Source of the DNA: Hanamia caeni | GTDB lineage: Bacteria > Bacteroidota > Bacteroidia > Chitinophagales > Chitinophagaceae | Reading direction: 5' to 3' | DNA length: 64,000 nt | Assembly (NCBI RefSeq): GCF_003721595.1 | Contig: NZ_RJJR01000008.1 | Span: 186,001 to 250,000, forward strand | Part shown: piece by piece, positions 58,585-64,000 of the stretch | Layout of the letters: each line of letters starts with the position of its first letter | How positions within the stretch are numbered: the first letter of the stretch is position 1 | Program-made: the position numbers and the translations under genes | Notes under the pieces: generated by a model | Told to the model about the DNA's origin: nothing | What the model saw: the letters and a program-made list of their open reading frames with translations, nothing else | The model's database searches: none

Positions 58585-59322
58585 TTAAAATAATTTTTCA
58601 AAAAATTCCTTCATTTCGTTCCACGAACGGCTGTCCGCTTCTTCATTATATTTTATGGGCATGTTATATTTTTCTCCTTTGGCGGTCGCCTTAGGATTGC
58701 TGAAGGCATGTGTAGCGCCGGGATAAACTATAAACCTGTAATCCGCCCCTGCGGCTTCCATTTCATTTTTAAAACTTTCCACATTGGGGTTTTCGAATGG
58801 GTCGTCAGCGCCATGGCAAACGAGGATTTTCGCTTTCATCCTATTTTTGTCCGGTTTAGCTCCCGAAAGGCCACCATGGAATGAAACTACTCCCGTAAGA
58901 TCAGAACCCAGCTTAGCCGCATTTAAAACCACAAAACCTCCGAAGCAATAGCCGATAGCTCCTATTTTAGAATGGTCTGTTTGTGAATATTTTTTTAAGT
59001 GTTCAATTGCTATGTCTACCTGCTTTTTCGCAAGGGAAGGGTTTTTATAAATAACCGACGCTAATTGTGCTGCGTTTTGCGGATCTTCTACGGTTTTTCC
59101 ATTTCCATACATATCCACCACCATTGCAATATAGCCGAGGTTTGCCAAAGCTCGCGTACGCCCTTTTCCGTAATCAGTCAATCCCCACCATTCATCTACT
59201 ACAATTATTCCCGGCCGCTTGCTATCATTTGAATCGTCATAATAAACGTAATTGAAATATTCCGTTCCGTCAATTTGATAATTAAGCTTTTCTTCTTTAA
59301 TATTTGGATTGTTGTATTCCAT
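58585..59322 (-). CDS. Dienelactone hydrolase-like alpha/beta-hydrolase
   Basis: 245 residues, no signal peptide. Dienelactone hydrolase family: VDEWWGLTDYGKGRTRALANLGY, catalytic Cys in IGYCFGGFVVLNAA, Asp in CHGADDPFENPN and His in YPGATHAFSNP. The Cys-Asp-His triad is intact. Family members hydrolyse lactones or esters; the natural substrate here is unknown. It is upstream of no obvious partner and about 320 bp from the JmjC-like gene, from which a terminator separates it. Confidence 0.88.
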   Translation of the reverse strand: MEYNNPNIKEEKLNYQIDGTEYFNYVYYDDSNDSKRPGIIVVDEWWGLTDYGKGRTRALANLGYIAMVVDMYGNGKTVEDPQNAAQLASVIYKNPSLAKKQVDIAIEHLKKYSQTDHSKIGAIGYCFGGFVVLNAAKLGSDLTGVVSFHGGLSGAKPDKNRMKAKILVCHGADDPFENPNVESFKNEMEAAGADYRFIVYPGATHAFSNPKATAKGEKYNMPIKYNEEADSRSWNEMKEFFEKLF

Positions 59323-59645
59323 AGTTAAGATTTTATTTAAAGGTTTATAGATCGCAAATTTGGGTGTGGCCTATAAATGTAAGAAAACTAAAGCACCTTT
59401 ACCCCGCAAAAAAATGGCCAGTGATAAAAATCACCGGCCTTGCTTACCTCTGAAACCACAAGAAAAAGTTTATTTTCCTGCAAGATTTTCGAATAAGGTA
59501 AAGTATAATTGATTAAAATTATTCTATTACTAAATCCTTGGATTAATCAGATTTATTGGAGTCTGTACGGTCTTTAATAAAATAGGAAAAGGAAGAAAAG
59601 ATGGGAACGCTAAATTAGTATATATTTATTGATTCCAACAAATTT
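59323..59645. other. Gap of 323 bp between DLH-like and JmjC-like genes
   Basis: Contains the minus-strand terminator at 59408-59439 and otherwise AT-rich sequence with no gene that I can support. The promoter for the DLH-like gene should lie in 59323-59400, but only an inexact -7 box (TACATTTA on the minus strand) is visible. Confidence 0.5.
59408..59439 (-). terminator. Rho-independent terminator after the JmjC-like gene
   Basis: On the minus strand: GGCCGGTGAT, loop TTT, ATCACTGGCC (ten pairs, one G-U), then A and seven T residues. It is about 205 bp after the JmjC-like stop and upstream of the DLH-like gene. Confidence 0.8.
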
Positions 59646-60539
59646 CTAATGAGTAATTTGAAAATTTTTTATTTCCCTGTTTGCCATTTCATCTATTTTT
59701 TTGATTTTGAAATTATACCACCATTGAGGCACAGTCTTTTTCATCATGGTATCGATGGTGCGCATTCCAAATAAATTCCATGCTCCTTTGGCTTTTCCTG
59801 ATAGTGAACTTTGCAGGGCCCTTAAACTCATTGCAAATCCGCTGTCGATGTATTCCATATGATGCCAATAGCCTGCAGGCATAAACAGCGTGTCGCCCGG
59901 ATTTAAGATTAAATCATAACCAACAGCATATTTCAAAGCCGGAAATTTTTCGTAATCCGGAGTTCCATTTCCCTTGTGGTAATTAGAAAAATCTGCAAGG
60001 CTCAATACTTCGAAAGGTTTCCTGTACAATTTGTGCTGCTCATCGTACCCGAACAGCAATACTCTTTTCCTTCCAGCAAATTGGGTATGCAAAATATGAG
60101 AAAGATCTATATCAAAATGCATATGGGTAATAGAAGTCTGGCCGCCTGTAAAAAGCATGGGGTATTTTTTTACAAACCCCTTCATCAGATGCTCCGGCCA
60201 TGTAAAATCATTAATTAGCTGAGGCGCATGGTCAAAAATATTAAATAAAAAAATTCGCCATGCGGCAGGGCCTCGCTGGATCATGTCAATATATTCACCA
60301 AAAGTTTTATAATCATCTGCTGTATTTATAGGCGTATAAGCGTCGCTTTTTACATTATTATATAAACCTACTTTCTTATCCCCTACTATTTCTTTAAAAT
60401 AATCCCATGACCATTTTTTATAAGCCGGCCATTCTTTAGCCAGCTCAGTGATTATCACCGGTTTTTCCGGACGGTAATAATTATTTTTAAAATCTTCGCC
60501 TGAAATATTGTCAACTCTGTCAACCGGTTGTAATTGCAT
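59646..60539 (-). CDS. Cupin-like (JmjC-type) Fe(II)/2-oxoglutarate oxygenase-like protein
   Basis: 297 residues, cytoplasmic. The cupin_8/JmjC fold is shown by RPEKPVIITELAKEWPAYKKWSWDYF near the N-terminus, the iron-binding HxD in THMHFDIDLSH, RKRVLLFGYDEQHKLY, and a distal His in NPGDTLFMPAGYWHHMEYID. The residues expected for Fe(II) binding are therefore present. Bacterial relatives include protein or small-molecule hydroxylases; the substrate is unknown. It is divergent from paaE across a 143-bp shared promoter region, though a functional link to phenylacetate breakdown is only speculative. Confidence 0.85.
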   Translation of the reverse strand: MQLQPVDRVDNISGEDFKNNYYRPEKPVIITELAKEWPAYKKWSWDYFKEIVGDKKVGLYNNVKSDAYTPINTADDYKTFGEYIDMIQRGPAAWRIFLFNIFDHAPQLINDFTWPEHLMKGFVKKYPMLFTGGQTSITHMHFDIDLSHILHTQFAGRKRVLLFGYDEQHKLYRKPFEVLSLADFSNYHKGNGTPDYEKFPALKYAVGYDLILNPGDTLFMPAGYWHHMEYIDSGFAMSLRALQSSLSGKAKGAWNLFGMRTIDTMMKKTVPQWWYNFKIKKIDEMANREIKNFQITH

Positions 60540-60558
60540 TGGCAGTAAATTTTAACCG

Positions 60559-60566
60559 CAAAATTA
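60559..60566 (-). promoter_or_regulatory. Possible -7 element of the JmjC-like gene (TAATTTTG)
   Basis: Matches TAnnTTTG on the minus strand 19 bp upstream of the start codon. No TTG is found at the right distance for a -33 box, so the call is weak. Confidence 0.3.
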
Positions 60567-60650
60567 GTTATTCCTTATTCTCTTTGCGATTAATTCCGCG
60601 TTTAATAAACATTTAGCCTTTTGATAAAAATAAAGTACATCGTGTTAGCG

Positions 60651-60658
60651 TACCTTTG
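60651..60658 (+). promoter_or_regulatory. -7 promoter element of paaE (TACCTTTG)
   Basis: Exact match to TAnnTTTG, 24 bp before the paaE start codon. The nearest upstream TTTG (60620-60623) is 27 bp away, longer than usual. Confidence 0.4.
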
Positions 60659-60682
60659 AAATAGATTAAAACCTTTGAAAAC

Positions 60683-61756
60683 ATGGCTATTCATTTTCAT
60701 AAACTTACTATTAAAGATATTCGGAAAGAAACAGACGAATGTGTTTCCATTGGCTTTGATATTCCTGTTGAAGTAAAAGAAGAATTTAGTTTTATTCCCG
60801 GACAAAATATTACGTTGAAAAATTCTTTTAATGGCGAAGAAATTCGCAGATCCTACTCTATTTGCAGCAGTTCTTTTGAAAATGAATTGCGGGTAGCCGT
60901 TAAAAAAGTTCCGGGTGGCACATTCTCCACTTTTGCAAATGAACAATTGAAAAAAGGGGATGTTCTTGATGTACTGCCGCCGACAGGAAATTTTTATACG
61001 AATATTAACTCCGCTCAAAAACAGAATTATCTTTTTATTGCCGCCGGCAGCGGAATTACGCCTGTTATTTCGCTAATCAAAACCATTCTTGGTACAGAAA
61101 AAGAAAGTGTAATTACTTTGGTTTATGGAAATAAAGGATTAAATTCTGTGATTTTTAAAGAAAAGCTGGAAACATTAAAAGACAAATATTTGCAAAGACT
61201 CACAGTCCATTATATTTTTTCGCGGGAACAAACTGAAACAGCATTTAATTATGGAAGAATTAATGATGAAAAGTTGAAACAACTTTCAAGACTGGTTAAT
61301 TTCAACTCAATAGATAATTTTTTCATTTGCGGCCCGGAGCCTTTAATATATGCAACCAAAGATTTTCTTATTAACCAGGGAATCGATCCTGAAAAAATAC
61401 ACTTTGAATTGTTTACCACGCCAACTAAAGAACATACTCAGATTTTTGAAACGGTAGAACAAAAAACAGAGGAAGGAAGTGAAATAACTATGCGGATCGA
61501 TGGTCGTAGTTTTGAGTTTAATCTTGAATACAACGGACAAACAATTTTAGATGCCGGCCTGGATTTAGGCGCTGATCTGCCATTTGCCTGCAAAGGCGGA
61601 GTTTGCTGTAGTTGCAAAGCAAAATTGGTAGAAGGCAAAGTAGAAATGGAAGCTAATTATGGCCTCGAAAAAAGTGAAATAAAAGCCGGTTATATTCTCA
61701 CTTGCCAATCCCATCCGCGTTCAGAAAAAGTAGTCGTAGATTACGACCAGGCGTAA
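60683..61756 (+). CDS. paaE: Phenylacetyl-CoA 1,2-epoxidase reductase subunit
   Basis: 357 residues. FAD domain with RRSYSICSS (about residues 54-62), NAD-binding part with IAAGSGITPVISLIK and FFICGPEP, and a C-terminal plant-type [2Fe-2S] ferredoxin domain with C-x4-C-x2-C (ACKGGVCCSCKAKL) and a fourth Cys in YILTCQSHP. PaaE transfers electrons from NADPH to the PaaABC oxygenase. It precedes paaA here instead of following paaD as in E. coli; this order is common in Bacteroidota as I recall. A separate promoter is found before paaA, so the genes may be transcribed both together and apart. Confidence 0.93.
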   Translation: MAIHFHKLTIKDIRKETDECVSIGFDIPVEVKEEFSFIPGQNITLKNSFNGEEIRRSYSICSSSFENELRVAVKKVPGGTFSTFANEQLKKGDVLDVLPPTGNFYTNINSAQKQNYLFIAAGSGITPVISLIKTILGTEKESVITLVYGNKGLNSVIFKEKLETLKDKYLQRLTVHYIFSREQTETAFNYGRINDEKLKQLSRLVNFNSIDNFFICGPEPLIYATKDFLINQGIDPEKIHFELFTTPTKEHTQIFETVEQKTEEGSEITMRIDGRSFEFNLEYNGQTILDAGLDLGADLPFACKGGVCCSCKAKLVEGKVEMEANYGLEKSEIKAGYILTCQSHPRSEKVVVDYDQA

Positions 61757-61771
61757 GTAAAGCAACAAATT
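61756..61771 (+). repeat. Dispersed 16-bp motif, copy 10 (AGTAAAGCAACAAATT)
   Basis: It begins at the last base of the paaE stop codon. Thirteen of sixteen bases match AGTAAACGAACAAATA. It is outside the xylan region, which shows the motif is not specific to it. Confidence 0.35.
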
Positions 61772-61811
61772 CCCTCTCTTTCTGTTTTCTCTTTTTAACC
61801 TCTTACCTGAT

Positions 61812-61840
61812 TTTGTTCCCTTTTGAAATCAGTAACTTTG
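61812..61840 (+). promoter_or_regulatory. Promoter of paaA (TTTG-N17-TAACTTTG)
   Basis: TTTG at 61812-61815, 17-bp spacer, TAACTTTG at 61833-61840: the best match to the Bacteroidota housekeeping promoter in the window. The predicted start is about 61847, 13 bp before the paaA ATG. Confidence 0.6.
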
Positions 61841-61859
61841 AGAACAAACATTCCGCGTC

Positions 61860-62810
61860 ATGAATGAAAAGGAATTACAGCATTTTGAGGATAAAATAAA
61901 ACAGGAAATCAGGATTGAGCCGAAGGATTGGATGCCTGATGATTACCGTAAAATGTTGATAAGGCAGATTAGCCAGCATGCGCATAGCGAAATCGTTGGC
62001 ATGTTGCCCGAAGCAAACTGGATTACGCGTGCGCCATCTTTAAAAAGGAAAGCAATCCTCCTTGCGAAAGTTCAGGATGAAGCGGGGCATGGATTGTATT
62101 TATACTGCGCCGCAGAAACATTAAATATTTCACGGGAAGAAATGACTGAGCAACTTTTGAGCGGCAGAGCAAAATATTCTTCCATTTTTAATTATCCGAC
62201 ACTTTCGTGGGCCGACATGGGCGCGATTGGATGGTTGGTTGATGGCGCTGCAATTATGAACCAGGTGCCTTTGTGCCGCGCTTCATACGGACCCTATGCG
62301 AGAGCGATGATAAGGATTTGCAAAGAAGAAAGTTTTCACCAGCGGCAGGGTTATGAAATTTTATTAACACTTTGTCGTGGTTCTAAAGAACAGAAAGCAA
62401 TGGCGCAGGATGCGCTGAACCGCTGGTGGTGGCCCAGTCTGATGATGTTTGGGCCCAACGACGACGATTCTCCGCATTCAGCGCAAAGCATGAAATGGAA
62501 AATAAAAAGGTTTTCGAATGACGAGCTCAGGCAAAAATTCGTGGACGTTTGTAAAGACCAGGCGGATATTTTGGGAATTGCCATTCCTGATTCTGATTTA
62601 AAGTGGAATGAAGAAAGAGGGCATTATGATTTTGGGGAAATTAACTGGGAAGAATTTTGGAGTGTGATTAAAGGAAACGGGCCATGCAACAAAGAACGTT
62701 TAGACGCACGGATTAAAGCGCATGAAAATGGTGAATGGGTTAGAGAAGCGGCTTTGGCTTATGCTGAGAAAAAGAAAGAAGTGATTGATGATGTTGTGAA
62801 ATTGTCGTAA
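61860..62810 (+). CDS. paaA: 1,2-phenylacetyl-CoA epoxidase, catalytic subunit
   Basis: 316 residues. The di-iron catalytic subunit of the PaaABCE oxygenase, which epoxidises the aromatic ring of phenylacetyl-CoA. Seen: the first ligand region [19 protein letters not shown] and the second [15 protein letters not shown], each with the E-x-x-H ligands of bacterial multicomponent di-iron enzymes, plus [30 protein letters not shown], a strongly conserved PaaA stretch. Start as given: [26 protein letters not shown]. It has its own promoter and is followed by paaB 35 bp downstream. Confidence 0.96.
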   Translation: MNEKELQHFEDKIKQEIRIEPKDWMPDDYRKMLIRQISQHAHSEIVGMLPEANWITRAPSLKRKAILLAKVQDEAGHGLYLYCAAETLNISREEMTEQLLSGRAKYSSIFNYPTLSWADMGAIGWLVDGAAIMNQVPLCRASYGPYARAMIRICKEESFHQRQGYEILLTLCRGSKEQKAMAQDALNRWWWPSLMMFGPNDDDSPHSAQSMKWKIKRFSNDELRQKFVDVCKDQADILGIAIPDSDLKWNEERGHYDFGEINWEEFWSVIKGNGPCNKERLDARIKAHENGEWVREAALAYAEKKKEVIDDVVKLS

Positions 62811-62845
62811 TAATTAAAGAAATAATTAATAATCAATAATCAATA

Positions 62846-63130
62846 ATGAGTTCTAAAGAACCACTTTGGGAAGTTTTCATCCGAAGCAAACAAGGGCTGG
62901 ATCATAAGCATGTCGGAAGTCTTCATGCCGCTGACGCAAAAATGGCGATAGAAAATGCACGCGACGTTTATACCCGTCGAATGGAAGGCGTAAGTATTTG
63001 GGTGGTGGAATCAAAATATATTCATTCCACTAATCCGGATGATGCTGAAAGCCTCTTTGATCCTGCGAATGATAAAGTGTATCGCCATCCTACTTTTTAT
63101 GAGCTTCCTGATGAGGTAAAATATATGTGA
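62846..63130 (+). CDS. paaB: 1,2-phenylacetyl-CoA epoxidase, subunit B
   Basis: 94 residues, the normal size of PaaB. Seen: WEVFIRSKQGLDHKHVGSLHAADAKMAIENARDVYTRR and WVVESKYI, the family core. PaaB is a small non-catalytic subunit that bridges PaaA-PaaC heterodimers in the complex. It lies between paaA and paaC in the conserved order. Confidence 0.95.
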   Translation: MSSKEPLWEVFIRSKQGLDHKHVGSLHAADAKMAIENARDVYTRRMEGVSIWVVESKYIHSTNPDDAESLFDPANDKVYRHPTFYELPDEVKYM

Positions 63131-63153
63131 TGAATGACAAGCAAATTTTATAA

Positions 63154-63939
63154 ATGGACAGTGAAGCAACAAATAATGCTAAAAAAGATTTAGTGAATTA
63201 CGCGCTCTTTCTGGCCGATAGTTCATTAATTATGGGTCATCGTCTCAGCGAATGGACTGGCCACGGGCCAATGATTGAGCAGGATATCGCTATCACCAAT
63301 ATCGCTCTTGATTTAATCGGACAGGCACGAAATTTTTATCAATATGCTGCTGAAGTAATCAATATTCAAAATGATAAAAAAGTTACGGAAGACGACCTTG
63401 CGTATTTAAGAGATGCAAACGAATTTAAAAATTTATTGATTACCGAACTTCCGAATGGAGATTGGGCGTTCACTATCAGCAAACTTTTTTTGTTTAGCAC
63501 CTGGCAATTTTATTTTTACCAAACCTTAATTTATTCAAAAGACGAACAATTGGCAGCAATCGCTGAAAAATCATTGAAAGAAGTTACTTATCATGTAATA
63601 TGGAGCGGCGACTGGGTTATAAGGTTAGGCGATGGAACCGAAGAAAGTAAAAACAGGATGAAAAAAGCTGTTTTGAATTTATGGCCTTACACTGGTGAAA
63701 TGTTTATTCCTGCTGCTTTTGAAGACAATTTAAAAAATAGTGTGTCCATCAACTTTAGTAACATGCAAAATGACTGGATTGAAAAAGTAAAATTAGTTTT
63801 TTCAGAAGCGACTCTTTCTATTCCCGAAAAAATGTGGATGCAAAGTGGTGGCAAAAACGGTGTGCATACTGAACATTTAGGCTATATTCTTGCGGAAATG
63901 CAATTTATGCAAAGAGCATATCCGGGTTTGGAATGGTAA
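63154..63939 (+). CDS. paaC: 1,2-phenylacetyl-CoA epoxidase, structural subunit C
   Basis: 261 residues. A ferritin-like fold related to PaaA but without a working di-iron site. Seen: LADSSLIMGHRLSEWTGHGPMIEQDIAITNIALDLIGQARNFY, NGDWAFTISKLFLFSTWQFYFY, EVTYHVIWSGDWVIRLGDGTEESKNRM and GVHTEHLGYILAEMQFMQRAYPG. PaaC forms the stable core with PaaA. The gap to paaB is 23 bp, to the next start 24 bp. Confidence 0.95.
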   Translation: MDSEATNNAKKDLVNYALFLADSSLIMGHRLSEWTGHGPMIEQDIAITNIALDLIGQARNFYQYAAEVINIQNDKKVTEDDLAYLRDANEFKNLLITELPNGDWAFTISKLFLFSTWQFYFYQTLIYSKDEQLAAIAEKSLKEVTYHVIWSGDWVIRLGDGTEESKNRMKKAVLNLWPYTGEMFIPAAFEDNLKNSVSINFSNMQNDWIEKVKLVFSEATLSIPEKMWMQSGGKNGVHTEHLGYILAEMQFMQRAYPGLEW

Positions 63940-63963
63940 AAGCTATTCGTAATAAAAATTAAA

Positions 63964-64000
63964 ATGAACGAACAAAAAATAAATAGTAACCCTCCTGCCT
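63964..64000 (+). CDS. paaD: Probable start of paaD (cut by window)
   Basis: An ATG 24 bp after the paaC stop opens MNEQKINSNPPA and runs off the window edge. Only twelve codons are visible, so the identity rests entirely on the conserved order paaA-B-C-D. PaaD is a MIP18/SufT-like protein thought to help assemble the iron sites. The residues seen carry no diagnostic motif. Confidence 0.5.
   Translation, partial: MNEQKINSNPPA

Noticed and set aside
60602..61018. 138-codon minus-strand open frame opposite paaE
   Set aside because: Low-complexity antisense frame over the conserved FAD domain of paaE; no protein features.

Overview
The window comes from a Bacteroidota chromosome, most likely the Chitinophagaceae (Chitinophagia). 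The signs are paired SusC/SusD genes, Sec signal peptides that typically end in AQ or SQ, SusD-type and FG-GAP lipoproteins, class II xylA, a clustered paaEABC(D) set, moderate-to-low GC, and -7 elements of the Bacteroidota type (TAnnTTTG). The genus is inference; no rRNA or tRNA gene is present to anchor it.

About 57.7 of the 64 kb is one large hemicellulose utilisation region aimed at glucuronoarabinoxylan. Layout: (1) 1-7835, minus strand, probable operon lacI1 > SDR > GH115 alpha-glucuronidase > GH10 xylanase > MFS symporter > cytoplasmic GH43 (cut by the window edge). (2) 8253-13337, plus strand, susC1-susD1, closed by a strong terminator. (3) 13906-42203, plus strand, sixteen co-directional genes without a convincing internal terminator: GH95, GH8, three CE1-type esterase genes (two with CBM48-CE1, one CE1-CBM48-CE1), another esterase, GH51, a small secreted protein, GH10, GH31, GH43, GH9, GH43-CBM6, GH51, GH67 and a 1118-residue FG-GAP/UnbV lipoprotein. 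(4) 42316-43353, minus strand, lacI2, divergent from susC2-susD2 (43664-48359), which also ends in a strong terminator. (5) 48502-57717, plus strand, a TPR/FG-GAP/UnbV lipoprotein, xylA, a sodium:solute symporter, GH3 and xylB.

How it works together (inference from families): SusCD pairs and surface enzymes bind and cut xylan; CE1 esterases remove feruloyl or acetyl groups; GH115 and GH67 remove (methyl)glucuronate from polymer and from oligosaccharides; GH51 and GH43 remove arabinose; GH10, GH8 and GH3 reduce the backbone to xylose; transporters import xylose or short oligomers; XylA and XylB feed xylulose-5-phosphate to the pentose phosphate pathway. GH95, GH31 and GH9 suggest that the locus also handles decorated xylans with galactose/fucose or xyloglucan. 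Regulation appears to rest on two paralogous LacI repressors, not on a hybrid two-component or ECF system. A 12-bp near-palindrome (GYWATCGNTTNC) recurs next to both lacI genes, susC2 and GH95 and is a good candidate operator.

The right end (57780-64000) is unrelated: a YcxB-like membrane protein, a dienelactone hydrolase-like protein, a JmjC/cupin-like protein, then paaE-paaA-paaB-paaC and the start of paaD for phenylacetyl-CoA epoxidation. Other structure noted: a dispersed 16-bp motif (AGTAAACGAACAAATA type, ten copies), a broken secreted-protein gene at 13551, a 66-bp inverted repeat at 23032 and a perfect 22-bp palindrome at 38817.
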